Assembly (NCBI GenBank): GCA_963677755.1
Contig: OY782506.1
Span: 1,922,001 to 1,986,000, forward strand
Direction of reading: 5' to 3'
Source: JAIOSF01 sp963677755
GTDB taxonomy: Bacteria; Campylobacterota; Campylobacteria; Campylobacterales; Arcobacteraceae
DNA length: 64,000 nucleotides
Shown here: positions 8,900-17,266 of the stretch, in pieces
How positions within the stretch are numbered: position 1 is the stretch's first letter
Layout: every line of letters starts with the position of its first letter
Program-made: the position numbers and the translations under genes
The notes under the pieces: model-generated
Databases searched by the model: none
The model's input: the letters and a program-made list of their open reading frames with translations, nothing else
What the model was told of the DNA's origin: nothing

Positions 8900-8916
8900 A
8901 TGATAATGGTTATCAT
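8900..8916 (+). promoter_or_regulatory. Fur box upstream of feoAB
   Basis: ATGATAA-TGG-TTATCAT is a perfect 7-bp inverted repeat that matches the core of the Fur consensus (GATAATGATAATCATTATC). It lies 31 bases before the feoA start and just upstream of AAATATAATTATTAT, a likely -10 region. This predicts iron repression of feoAB by Fur. The divergent flavoprotein gene could also be affected. Confidence 0.75.
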
Positions 8917-8946
8917 TTCTAAAATATAATTATTATGGAATAGAAT

Positions 8947-9174
8947 ATGAAATTATCAGATTTAAACATAGATCAAAATGCCGTTGTTGAAAAAATAACT
9001 TGTAATGAAGAATTAAAACAAAGATTTTATTCTTTTGGTATCTTTAAAGGTGCTACACTATTTGTAGAAAATATTAGTTTTGCAAGAAATACAATTGAGA
9101 TAAATGTAGAAGAAACTTCAATAGCTTTAAGAATGGAAGAAGCTAACTCTATAGAAGTTACTCCAAAAGGATAA
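8947..9174 (+). CDS. feoA: Ferrous iron transport protein A
   Basis: 75 aa SH3-like FeoA. It starts MKLSDLN and contains the family segment LKQRFYSFGIFKGATLFV (E. coli: RRLLSLGMLPGSxFxV) and a C-terminal IALRMEEANSIEV. FeoA is a small cytoplasmic partner needed for FeoB-dependent Fe(II) uptake. It is preceded by a Fur box and ends five bases before feoB, forming an operon. Confidence 0.9.
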   Translation: MKLSDLNIDQNAVVEKITCNEELKQRFYSFGIFKGATLFVENISFARNTIEINVEETSIALRMEEANSIEVTPKG

Positions 9175-9178
9175 ATAA

Positions 9179-11218
9179 ATGACACCTATGAAAATTGTTT
9201 TAGCTGGTCAACCAAATGTTGGAAAATCATCATTAATCAATGCAATGTCAAATTCACGATTAAAAGTTGGGAATTTTAGTGGAGTAACTGTTGAAAAAAC
9301 TCAAATATGTTTTGACCACCATTGTCATGCAATAGAGATGATAGATTTACCAGGAACATATTCTATTAATGGTTTTTCTACAGAAGAAAAAGTTGCAAAA
9401 AACTATCTTTTAGATAAAGATTACGATGTAATTATCAATGTTATAGATGCAACACATTTAACACGAAATTTACTTCTTACTCTTGAATTATTAAATCTTA
9501 ATAAAAAAATGGTTATTGCTTTAAATATGTATGATGAAGCAAAAAAAGAGGGAATTCATATTGATGTGGAGCAAATAGAAGCTCTAACAGGAATTCCAAC
9601 AGTTGCTGTTAGTGCAACTACAAAAGAGGGTATTGATGAGCTTTTAGATATTGTACATACCTATTATGACAGAGAAACTAGAATCTCTTCAAATATAAAC
9701 TTTAGTGATGCTATTGAAGAGGAATTATATCATATAACTAAATTTTTTGAAGCAAAAAACTTTAAATACAAAGATTATACAAATCGTGAAATGGCTATTA
9801 AAGTTTTATTTGAAAATGAAAAGTTTTATGCAAAAATTCATGACAAACCAATATTTGCACAACTACAACCTATTTTATTAATAGCTAGTGAAAAAATATA
9901 TACTTATTATGAAACAGAAGATATTAATGATATACAAACTTTAGAGTTTCACTCTATTGCCCATGGAATTAAATCTGAAACTGTAAAGAGAGATGATGCA
10001 AAACTTCCAAAACAATTTACAAAAAAAATAGACAACATTCTTATAAATAAATATTTAGGTGTTCCAATATTCTTATTTTTTATGTGGGGATTATTTCAGC
10101 TAACTTTTGAACTTGGTGCTATCCCTATGGATTATATTGATGCAGGGTTTGCTTGGCTAGGTGAAGCTGTTGGAAGCACAATAGCACATGAAGAACTCCG
10201 TTCTTTAATTGTTGATGGTATTATAGCTGGTGTTGGTGCTGTTGTATTATTTTTACCTAATATTATTATTCTTTATATCGGTATTGCACTTCTTGAAACA
10301 ACTGGTTATATGAGTAGAGTTGCTTTTTTATTAGATGGTTTTTTTCATAAATTTGGACTGCATGGAAAAAGTTTTATCCCTTTAGTTACTGGATTTGGTT
10401 GTAGTGTTCCTGCGTATATGGCTACAAGAACACTTAAAAATGAAAAAGATAGGTTAATTACTCTTTTTATTATTGGTTTTATGAGTTGTGGTGCTAAATT
10501 ACCTGTTTATGTACTATTTATAGGAGCATTTTTTAGCCAAGAAGAGGCAGGAAATGTATTATTTTATATCTACATTGCAGGAGCCTTATTAGGACTTGTT
10601 ATGGCAAAAGCATTGCGTATTTTTGTATTTAAAGGGGAAGATGAACCTTTTGTTATGGAGATGCCAAAATATAGACTCCCAACAATGAAACTAATCTATA
10701 TGATAGTATCACAAAAAGCTTGGTCATATCTAAAAAAAGCTGGTACATTTATCCTAGCAGCGAGTATCTTAATCTGGTTTGCTTCAAATTATCCTAAAGT
10801 TGACAATGATAACTTATCAGTTCAATTAGAAAATAGTTATTTAGGTCAAATAGGAAAAGCGAGTGTTCCATTTTTTGAGCCTCTTGGATTTGACTGGAAA
10901 CTATCTGTTGCTCTAGAAACAGGACTTGCAGCCAAAGAGGTTGTTGTAGCAACTTTAGGAATTCTTTATAATGTGGGAGAAGAGGTAACTGAAGATGATG
11001 ATAGACTTTTAGCTGAATTAAAAAAACAAATTCCTTTTGCAACAGCCGTTTCATTTATAGTTTTTGTTATGATATATCTTCCATGTTTTGCAGCTTCTAT
11101 GGTTTTTGCAAAAGAAGCTGGAGGGTATAAATACTTAGGATACTTATTTGTCTTTACAACAACTGTCGCTTGGATAATGAGTTTTGTAGCATACAATATC
11201 ACTCTAGCACTGACATAA
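9179..11218 (+). CDS. feoB: Ferrous iron transporter FeoB
   Basis: 679 aa, at the short end for FeoB. The G domain is at the N-terminus: G1 GQPNVGKSS, G2 around VTVEKT, G3 DLPGTYS, G4 NMYD and G5 SATTKEG. After a helical spacer come the FeoB membrane segments, including the Cys/Gly-containing gate motif TGFGCSVPAYMATR and FMSCGAKLPVYVLF, which is highly conserved in the family. It imports Fe(II) across the inner membrane. The E. coli-like FeoC is absent; instead a small gene starts six bases after the stop. Confidence 0.96.
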   Translation: MTPMKIVLAGQPNVGKSSLINAMSNSRLKVGNFSGVTVEKTQICFDHHCHAIEMIDLPGTYSINGFSTEEKVAKNYLLDKDYDVIINVIDATHLTRNLLLTLELLNLNKKMVIALNMYDEAKKEGIHIDVEQIEALTGIPTVAVSATTKEGIDELLDIVHTYYDRETRISSNINFSDAIEEELYHITKFFEAKNFKYKDYTNREMAIKVLFENEKFYAKIHDKPIFAQLQPILLIASEKIYTYYETEDINDIQTLEFHSIAHGIKSETVKRDDAKLPKQFTKKIDNILINKYLGVPIFLFFMWGLFQLTFELGAIPMDYIDAGFAWLGEAVGSTIAHEELRSLIVDGIIAGVGAVVLFLPNIIILYIGIALLETTGYMSRVAFLLDGFFHKFGLHGKSFIPLVTGFGCSVPAYMATRTLKNEKDRLITLFIIGFMSCGAKLPVYVLFIGAFFSQEEAGNVLFYIYIAGALLGLVMAKALRIFVFKGEDEPFVMEMPKYRLPTMKLIYMIVSQKAWSYLKKAGTFILAASILIWFASNYPKVDNDNLSVQLENSYLGQIGKASVPFFEPLGFDWKLSVALETGLAAKEVVVATLGILYNVGEEVTEDDDRLLAELKKQIPFATAVSFIVFVMIYLPCFAASMVFAKEAGGYKYLGYLFVFTTTVAWIMSFVAYNITLALT

Positions 11219-11223
11219 ACTGT

Positions 11224-11526
11224 ATGTTTCTTATAATTCCCGCAATTATAATATTTCTTGCTTTTTCATACTTACATCTCAATGAAGATGTAAGTACAGT
11301 AACAGAGATTATAATTTATGTTTTTATAACTAGTGTAGTTGTACTCTCTTTTTATACTTATTCATCTATCAAAAAAAATCTAAAACAGCAAGAGTTAAAT
11401 AAAATATTATTAGAGATACATAACCTGCAAATAAAACTTAAAAACACTACTTCTGAAAATCAAAAAGATACATTGCAACTACAAATAACAAGACTTCAAA
11501 AAGAGCTCAATGAACACAAATCATAA
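11224..11526 (+). CDS. Small membrane protein with coiled coil, third gene of the feo operon
   Basis: 100 aa from ATG 11224, six bases after the feoB stop; a longer reading from 11170 overlaps feoB and is less likely. Two hydrophobic segments (about residues 1-15 and 23-43) are followed by a charged heptad-like helix rich in K, Q, L and E (residues 50-100). It does not resemble FeoC. Coupling to feoB suggests an accessory role, which is inference only. Its last six bases overlap the converging sodB. Confidence 0.65.
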   Translation: MFLIIPAIIIFLAFSYLHLNEDVSTVTEIIIYVFITSVVVLSFYTYSSIKKNLKQQELNKILLEIHNLQIKLKNTTSENQKDTLQLQITRLQKELNEHKS

Positions 11527-12105
11527 ACTTTTTTCTAAATTTGCAGATACAAAATCCCAGTTTATCAGTCTCCAATAATTTTCTAAATATTCTGGTCTCG
11601 CATTTTTATAATCTAAATAATAAGCATGCTCCCAAACATCACAAACCATTAAAGGAATCAATTCTGAAGTTAAAGGTGTTTGAGCATTTGAAGTAGCTAC
11701 AATTGACAACTTTTGCTCTTTGTCTACACAAAGCCATACCCAGCCAGAGCCAAATAAAGAAATAGCAGTATTGATAAAACTTTTTTTAAATTCTTCTTGT
11801 GAACCAAACTCTTCATCAATTTTAGATGATAAGTAAGTAGATTGAGTTCTTTGTGTTGGAGATAAACTATTCCAAAAAAAATCATGATTATATACTTGTG
11901 CTGCATTATTAAAAATTGCACCTTCTGCATTTTGAATAATTTCAATAAGTGATTTTGATTCAAAAACAGTTTCTTTGATAAGAGTATTGAGTTTAGCAAC
12001 ATAGCCAGTATGATGTTTATCATAATGATAGTGTAACGTCTCCTGTGAAATCATTGGCTCTAATGCATCATATCCATATGGTAAGGTCATTAATTGATGT
12101 TCCAT
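11521..12105 (-). CDS. sodB: Superoxide dismutase, iron type
   Basis: 194 aa from ATG 12103-12105, with AAGGAGA just upstream; the longer frame to 12162 lacks a site. Ligand motifs are HYDKHHTGYV (His), NNAAQVYNHDFFW (His) and VCDVWEHAYYLDYKN (Asp, His). The Gln in NNAAQVYNH is the residue typical of the iron form. It converts superoxide to oxygen and peroxide in the cytoplasm. Its position next to feoAB is suggestive, but it is transcribed convergently. Confidence 0.95.
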   Translation of the reverse strand: MEHQLMTLPYGYDALEPMISQETLHYHYDKHHTGYVAKLNTLIKETVFESKSLIEIIQNAEGAIFNNAAQVYNHDFFWNSLSPTQRTQSTYLSSKIDEEFGSQEEFKKSFINTAISLFGSGWVWLCVDKEQKLSIVATSNAQTPLTSELIPLMVCDVWEHAYYLDYKNARPEYLENYWRLINWDFVSANLEKSL

Positions 12106-12215
12106 TATTTTCTCCTTAATAAAGTTATAATAGATACTTACGAAAATGGACTTAAAAAACATTGAACTTTTTTATATAATTTACTCATGAAAATGATTTG
12201 TATATAGTGGGAAAA

Positions 12216-12291
12216 TGGAGCTTCAAATAGGACTTGAACCTACGACCTGCTGATTACAAATCAGCTGCTCTACCAACTGAGCTATTGAAGC
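12216..12291 (-). tRNA. tRNA-Thr (anticodon TGT)
   Basis: Cloverleaf read on the minus strand: acceptor GCTTCAA pairs with TTGAAGC, anticodon stem GCTGA/TCAGC encloses TTTGTAA, anticodon TGT. CCA is encoded (12216-12218). First of three minus-strand tRNAs. Confidence 0.95.
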
Positions 12292-12334
12292 AATAATATA
12301 ATTAAATTATGAAAATCATGATTTGATTTTTAAG

Positions 12335-12411
12335 TGGAGCGGGAGACGAGACTCGAACTCGCGACAATCTGCTTGGAAGGCAGAGGCTCTAGCCAACTGA
12401 GCTACTCCCGC
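12335..12411 (-). tRNA. tRNA-Gly (anticodon TCC)
   Basis: Acceptor GCGGGAG pairs with CTCCCGC; anticodon stem TCTGC/GCAGA encloses CTTCCAA, anticodon TCC. CCA is encoded at 12335-12337. Confidence 0.95.
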
Positions 12412-12454
12412 TTAAAAAAGTTTCACAAACACCTTATCTAATAAGGCTTTAAAG

Positions 12455-12531
12455 TGGTGGGTTCAGAAGGACTCGAACCTTCGACCACTCGGTTATGAGC
12501 CGAGTGCTCTAACCAGCTGAGCTATGAACCC
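12455..12531 (-). tRNA. tRNA-Met (anticodon CAT)
   Basis: Acceptor GGGTTCA pairs with TGAACCC, anticodon stem CTCGG/CCGAG encloses CTCATAA, anticodon CAT, CCA encoded. It lacks the initiator hallmarks (a mismatched first pair and three G-C pairs in the anticodon stem). An Ile2 tRNA with lysidine-modified CAT cannot be ruled out by eye. Confidence 0.85.
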
Positions 12532-12618
12532 TTTTGCTATAAGCTCTCTTTGTTTGTGGACGAAATTATAGTGATATTTTTATTAAAATACACTTAAATT
12601 ATTATATAACTCATTAAA

Positions 12619-13887
12619 TTAGACTTTTACAACAACTGTACTATAAGGATTATAAAGAACATTGGCTTTTGTTTGTATTTTTACATTTCTTCTTTGAGTA
12701 TAATCTATGGTATATGTACCTGCGTTATCCTGCGAAAATCGTGCACATATTTTTGCAGCCTCTTGAATAATATGTTCTGGAATAGTTTTTTTAGTACAGG
12801 AAACAATTACATGTGAAGATGGCATTCCTTGAAGATGAAACCAAAAGTCACTTGCTTTACTATTTTCTAATAAATATATATTTTCCCTTTCATCACGACC
12901 AAGCATTATTTTATATCCATCAATAAAAAAACTTTGATAGGGATTTTGTTTTTTTGTCTTTTTTTGATTTTTATCTTTTTTAGGAAAATAAAACTCTACC
13001 TCATCAATTGTTTGACAGTTTTCTATTGTACCTATTAATCTATTGTAAAAATCTAATTTTTGTGATAAGTTCAAATATTCAATATGTTGGTTTTTTGCTT
13101 TTGCTTTTGCTTTCTTTGAATCTCTAAAAAGATCATTAGATTTTTTAATATCATTATTTTTTTCATAACCATTTTTTAAATATAACTTTGCAACTATATC
13201 TATAGCTTCTTGATTTAATAATTCTGCTTTTGCTTCTAATGCTTCAATATTTTCTAAATTGTCTAATATTTTTTTAATTTTTAACATTTGTTTTTGAAGT
13301 TGATTGGATTTTTGTTTTTTAATATTTTCTAGCTCTTTTGATACTTTTTTATTATAAACACTTTGTAAATATTCTTCTATATTATCTACACTATTTACTT
13401 CATAATCAAAATCAGGTTTTTCTAATTTATCTAATTTGTGTCCAACTTTAACAATTCTTGTAGATGTCCACTCATCAATATGGCGTAGTGCTTCTAAGAT
13501 AATATCTTGAGTATCTAAGATAATTATATTTGTATTTTTACCAGTAAATTCTAATTGTAAAATTGTTGTTTGCTCTTTATAAGAAGACTTACTTTTAACA
13601 ACTATATTTAAAACTTTATCATCATCTCTTAAATATACTTGATCAATTTTTGAATTATTGAATCTTTTTTGTAACATCACATCAACAGGTGCCGTAAAAG
13701 TTTTTTTATTTATATCTTTTTCACTCTTCATAAAAACAGAAGAATTACCTTTTGTCATATCAAAATAGACTACTTTGCGATCATTGAATTCAATTTTTAT
13801 TATATTATTATCTACTCGTTTTATGTGATTTATTGTTGTAAAGTTGCCAAGATATTGAGCTATTTGTTTTAATAAGTAATATTTCAT
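12619..13887 (-). CDS. NFACT family protein (RqcH/Rqc2-like)
   Basis: 422 aa. The N-terminal half matches the NFACT-N (FbpA) domain (MKYYLLKQIAQYLGNF, later VYLRDDDKVLNIVV, DIILEALRHIDEWTSTRIV), the middle (about 165-290) is a lysine- and leucine-rich coiled coil, and the C-terminal NFACT-R domain has DFWFHLQGMPSSHVIV. It is shorter than Firmicutes RqcH (about 570 aa). In other bacteria RqcH binds split 50S subunits with peptidyl-tRNA and adds alanine tails for degradation; that role here is inference. Some family members are annotated as fibronectin-binding. It sits directly downstream of nothing obvious on its strand, before the tRNA cluster. Confidence 0.8.
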   Translation of the reverse strand: MKYYLLKQIAQYLGNFTTINHIKRVDNNIIKIEFNDRKVVYFDMTKGNSSVFMKSEKDINKKTFTAPVDVMLQKRFNNSKIDQVYLRDDDKVLNIVVKSKSSYKEQTTILQLEFTGKNTNIIILDTQDIILEALRHIDEWTSTRIVKVGHKLDKLEKPDFDYEVNSVDNIEEYLQSVYNKKVSKELENIKKQKSNQLQKQMLKIKKILDNLENIEALEAKAELLNQEAIDIVAKLYLKNGYEKNNDIKKSNDLFRDSKKAKAKAKNQHIEYLNLSQKLDFYNRLIGTIENCQTIDEVEFYFPKKDKNQKKTKKQNPYQSFFIDGYKIMLGRDERENIYLLENSKASDFWFHLQGMPSSHVIVSCTKKTIPEHIIQEAAKICARFSQDNAGTYTIDYTQRRNVKIQTKANVLYNPYSTVVVKV

Positions 13888-13973
13888 TTTTAATCATAAC
13901 ATATTTTATAATAATTTTATATTTTTTTTATATATATCTGATATACTTATACAAATTAAAACTAGGAGATTAA

Positions 13974-14297
13974 ATGAATAAATTACTAAAGTTAGCATTA
14001 GTAGGTGCTGTGATGTTAAGTCTAGGAGCGACTGTTGCTTCTGCAAATGTTGCTAAAGGGCAAAAACTTTACTCTAAAAAGCTTAAAAAAGCTTGTGGAT
14101 TTACAGGAGCTAAAATGGCTTCTAAACATACACAAGGTGAGTGGGAAGATATTAATAGTAAAGGGCAATTAGCACAAGAGATTAAAACAATTTGTCCTAA
14201 TGTTAAAGATTCAGATGTAAAAGAGAAATATATTCCTCATTATTATGATTTCTTTTATGAGTATGCAAGTGATTCAGGAAATGTTCCTTCTTGTTAA
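13974..14297 (+). CDS. Secreted cytochrome c-like protein lacking a haem site
   Basis: 107 aa with a signal peptide (MNKLLKLALVGAVMLSLGATVASA, predicted cleavage after ASA). The mature start VAKGQKLYSKKLKKACGFTGAKMA resembles a class I cytochrome c (GxxLYxxxCxxCH), but CxxCH is replaced by KACGFTG, leaving one cysteine there plus two later (TICP and the C-terminal SC). Such proteins are often labelled cytochrome c in this group. I infer a haem-free periplasmic protein of unknown role. AGGAGA lies just upstream, and a terminator follows at 14314. Confidence 0.7.
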   Translation: MNKLLKLALVGAVMLSLGATVASANVAKGQKLYSKKLKKACGFTGAKMASKHTQGEWEDINSKGQLAQEIKTICPNVKDSDVKEKYIPHYYDFFYEYASDSGNVPSC

Positions 14298-14313
14298 TCA
14301 AAGAGATACAAAT

Positions 14314-14345
14314 AAAAAGGTTAGCATAATTGCTAACCTTTTTTT
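14314..14345. terminator. Terminator after the cytochrome-like gene
   Basis: A 13-bp perfect stem (14314-14326 with 14331-14343, core AAGGTTAGCA), 4-base loop, with A and T tracts on either side, so it may also serve the convergent gene ending at 14362. Confidence 0.9.
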
Positions 14346-14361
14346 ATGATTATAAATTTTG

Positions 14362-15321
14362 TTAAACTAATAATAATCCAAGAGTAAAAACTATCTGAAT
14401 AATAAATACAATACTTGCTATTTTCAATGCTAGTTTTCCATCACTCTTAATACTACTAAAATGTATTTTTAATCCAACAGCACTCATGGCAACAAGAAGT
14501 AAAATATGAGAAGCGGTTGCAATAATATGTTTAATTTCATCACTTACTAGTCCAAAAGAACTTATTAATGAAAAAGCAATAAATCCAATGATAAATAAAG
14601 GAATTGTGGCACCTTTTGTATTTTCTTCACTGTTTTTTGCATGAAAAATATAGATTAATATTAAAACAAGTGGTGTTAGAAGTAATATTCTTCCCATCTT
14701 TACAGTTGTAGCACTGACCCCAGCTGTATCCCCAATACTAAAACCTCCAGCTGTAACTTGTCCTACTGCTTGAAGAGTATTTCCTACTAATATACCTGCA
14801 TCTATCTCATTTAATCCAAAACTTAAAGCAACAAAAGGAACTAAAAATATACCAATTGTCCCCAAAAGATTTACAATTGCAACTGATATTCCAATAAAAT
14901 GTTTATCAGCTTTTATTACAGGTGCTGTTGCACTTATAGCACTACTTCCACATACTCCATTTCCTATACCTAATAATAATGCCAATTTCATATCAATTTT
15001 GTAATATCGACCTATTAATACAGCACTATAAATAGTCACTACCATTCCTAATACTATTATAACTAATGTCTTCAGTCCCAGTGATGATAATATATGAAAA
15101 TCAAGATTAATACCCATCAATGCTATTGAGTATCCTAAAAGAGTTTTTTCCGCGTATGTGATACCTTTATTATAACTTTCATTAAATTTAATTACATTAC
15201 CAACTATAATCCCTAAGATTATAGCAATTGCTACTGAACCTATCAAGATAAATTTTGATAAAAAATATGCAACTATACTTACTCCTATAGCTACACCTAA
15301 TCCTTTCATATATTTATACAT
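14362..15321 (-). CDS. YeiH/UPF0324 family membrane transporter (putative sulfate/sulfite exporter)
   Basis: 319 aa, about nine hydrophobic segments. The family signature GIGNGVCGSSAISATAPVIKA is visible in the middle, as is GNTLQAVGQVTAGGFSIGD. Members of this family (YeiH, TauZ) are annotated as putative sulfate exporters; the substrate is largely inferred. Nearness to the sox genes would fit removal of sulfite or sulfate, but no promoter is shared. It lies 1 base after the HD-domain gene on the same strand, and may be co-transcribed with it and the MOSC gene. Confidence 0.82.
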   Translation of the reverse strand: MYKYMKGLGVAIGVSIVAYFLSKFILIGSVAIAIILGIIVGNVIKFNESYNKGITYAEKTLLGYSIALMGINLDFHILSSLGLKTLVIIVLGMVVTIYSAVLIGRYYKIDMKLALLLGIGNGVCGSSAISATAPVIKADKHFIGISVAIVNLLGTIGIFLVPFVALSFGLNEIDAGILVGNTLQAVGQVTAGGFSIGDTAGVSATTVKMGRILLLTPLVLILIYIFHAKNSEENTKGATIPLFIIGFIAFSLISSFGLVSDEIKHIIATASHILLLVAMSAVGLKIHFSSIKSDGKLALKIASIVFIIQIVFTLGLLLV

Positions 15322-15322
15322 T

Positions 15323-16405
15323 CTATTCTTCTTTATTTTTATTTAATTTATTAAGGTCTTCAACAATAGACAAATCTAATTTTTCAGCCATGGCTTCTTT
15401 TTTTAATATCTCGATCGCCTCTTCATGACTAAAAGACTTTCTATATACTTTTTCTTCCAATAATGCCTGATAAATAACTAATATTGCCAATAATCTATCT
15501 TTTAAACTTAAATGGCTTGCTTCTAGTTCATAAGGAGTACCTGTACCATCTAACCGTTCATTATATGTAGAACACAATTTTGCAATATCATCAAAACCAA
15601 AAACAGAAGAGATAATTGCATGGGAAAAATATGGAATTGCTCTTATCATATCTATCTCTTCTTTTTTCAAAATATTACTTTTGTAATATATATCTTTGGA
15701 ACTAAAAAGTTTTCCTATACAATGTAAATTAGCAGCTATTACCATACGAGAGATATCTTTATTGTCCATATTATATATTTGACACATCTCTTTACATGTT
15801 GTACTTATAGTATTTATATTATTATTGTTGGTATAGGCGTATATGATTTCATTAATGATTTCAGATAGTTTTATTAATTTATTGTATTCAATCTCTATAG
15901 TAAAATCTTGTAAAAAATTATATATATGAAACGGTAGTTGTTGTTCATTTGTCAAATCCAACCAAAAAGTCATATCACTGCTTAAGTCACTAAAGTTTTC
16001 TTTTAATAGATCACTAAATAAATTAGATTCTAATATATTAGTTATGATTTCATCTTTATTTATTATGATATTATATTTTATATCAATGTTATTTTCTATA
16101 AAAGAGCATACATCTAAAATCTCTTTAATCTCTTTATCTTTATATATATTTTTATCAATAAAAGGTAATTGATTTAAATGTTCTATTGGAACATCTATTT
16201 TATATAATAAAGAGTATGCCGCTAAATCAGAAAAATGCTCTGCTGTAAAATTGGTATAATTAGATAATCTTAAAGCAATATAAGCAATTCTTTTAGAATT
16301 AAATGGAACATCATTTTCATTCTTTGTAAATACATTATCAAATGCAACACTAAACCCCATCAAAAAATTATTAAAGTTAAACTTAGTATGGGTCATTTTA
16401 TCCAT
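15323..16405 (-). CDS. Degenerate HD-GYP domain protein
   Basis: 360 aa. The C-terminal half has an HD-GYP-like order: LHCIGKLFSSKDIYYKS (canonical HDIGK; here H228-C229), then IISSVFGFDDIA, then YNERLDGTGTPYEL (canonical HHERWDGSGYP) and KDRLLAILVIYQALL (canonical ARI/ADxYDAL). The metal-binding HD aspartate is Cys, the HHE histidines are replaced, and GYP is GTP. So phosphodiesterase activity on c-di-GMP is doubtful; a binding or scaffolding role is more likely (inference). The N-terminal 180 residues look like a further helical, HD-like domain without ligands. The gene sits between MOSC and YeiH genes. Confidence 0.7.
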   Translation of the reverse strand: MDKMTHTKFNFNNFLMGFSVAFDNVFTKNENDVPFNSKRIAYIALRLSNYTNFTAEHFSDLAAYSLLYKIDVPIEHLNQLPFIDKNIYKDKEIKEILDVCSFIENNIDIKYNIIINKDEIITNILESNLFSDLLKENFSDLSSDMTFWLDLTNEQQLPFHIYNFLQDFTIEIEYNKLIKLSEIINEIIYAYTNNNNINTISTTCKEMCQIYNMDNKDISRMVIAANLHCIGKLFSSKDIYYKSNILKKEEIDMIRAIPYFSHAIISSVFGFDDIAKLCSTYNERLDGTGTPYELEASHLSLKDRLLAILVIYQALLEEKVYRKSFSHEEAIEILKKEAMAEKLDLSIVEDLNKLNKNKEE

Positions 16406-16414
16406 GAAAGTTCT

Positions 16415-16847
16415 TTATATACATTTTATTTCAAATCCTTTTTTTATCAAACCAGCAACTACAACTTTTGCAAAAACACCTCTGTCATTTTTGAGTAAAG
16501 TTGGTACTTCCTTGTTTATTTTTGATAGGTGATCACAAATAGTACAATTATGAGCTATTTCTAAAACTACCTCACCAATTTTTAATTTCATCCCGATTTC
16601 TAGAAGATCCAAATTAAAATCAATAAGTATATTTTCACCTAATTCACCATAGTTTATATCAATATCTTTTTTTGACCATATCATAAGCTTTTGTTGAGGC
16701 AATTAAGATAGACCTTTCTCTATCTTTAGCATAAAATTTATCTATAAATACCCCATCTTCATCAACAGCCAATTCTGTTTGATTGATTCTTCCATCATAT
16801 TTTTCTTTTGATATAAACAACTCAACTATTTTACCTAAAATCTTCAT
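16415..16847 (-). pseudogene. MOSC-domain protein split by a one-base frameshift in an A7 tract
   Basis: From ATG 16845-16847 (AAAGG upstream) the first frame gives MKILGKIVELFISKEKYDGR...DKFYAKDRERSILIASTKAYDMVKK and stops at 16659. The second frame continues with KKDIDINYGELGENILIDF...NCTICDHLSKI...NDRGVFAKVV to 16415. Together these make one MOSC domain of about 144 aa (family motif GDxGENI..., Cys in NCTIC). The join lies exactly in a run of seven T at 16667-16673 (A7 on the coding strand); six would restore the frame. It may be a true mutation, a phase-variable or slippage site, or a base-calling error. MOSC proteins handle molybdenum cofactor sulfur chemistry. Confidence 0.8.
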
Positions 16848-17166
16848 AAGTTAACCTTTAATTATATTTATTATTATAACAATTTATTATACTATTATAG
16901 CACAATAAAAGTGGAATTACAATAGTTATATTTAATTATTTTTTCTATTCATGTTACATAATTACACATGAATAACTTAAATAAAATTTAATATTTTATA
17001 ATAATTTTTAATTATAACTTTAATTAATAAATCATCTAATTCGTTAAAAACACAGTATTTAAAGGCATTTTTTTTATTATAAACTTATTTTAAACTTAAA
17101 CTAAAGATACCAACTTATAATAAATATTTGTTAGTTTAATGTAAAAATTATTTTTGAAAATTTCAT
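16848..17166. other. AT-rich intergenic region before soxC
   Basis: The gap 16848-17260 holds no convincing gene. It is extremely AT-rich with scattered poly-T and poly-A runs. Its last 85 bases contain the soxCD promoter; in the rest I see no terminator or repeat worth naming. Confidence 0.6.
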
Positions 17167-17177
17167 TATAATTTCAT

Positions 17178-17207
17178 TTGACTTTAGGTTATATTTTAAT
17201 ATATAAT
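17178..17207 (+). promoter_or_regulatory. Candidate sigma-70 promoter of soxCD
   Basis: TTGACT (17178-17183) and TATAAT (17202-17207) are 18 bases apart, about 60 bases before the soxC start. Both boxes are near consensus. Confidence 0.6.
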
Positions 17208-17266
17208 TTCTAGTTTTGGTATGAAAATTGCCTAATCAATACATTTATTAAAAAAGGAGAATGTTA

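Noticed and set aside
11724..12023. Open frame overlapping sodB in another frame
   Set aside because: Shadow of sodB; no ribosome site.
16415..16702. Stand-alone gene for the second half of the MOSC domain
   Set aside because: Its apparent start overlaps the first half and repeats the same DNA in another frame; one split gene is simpler.
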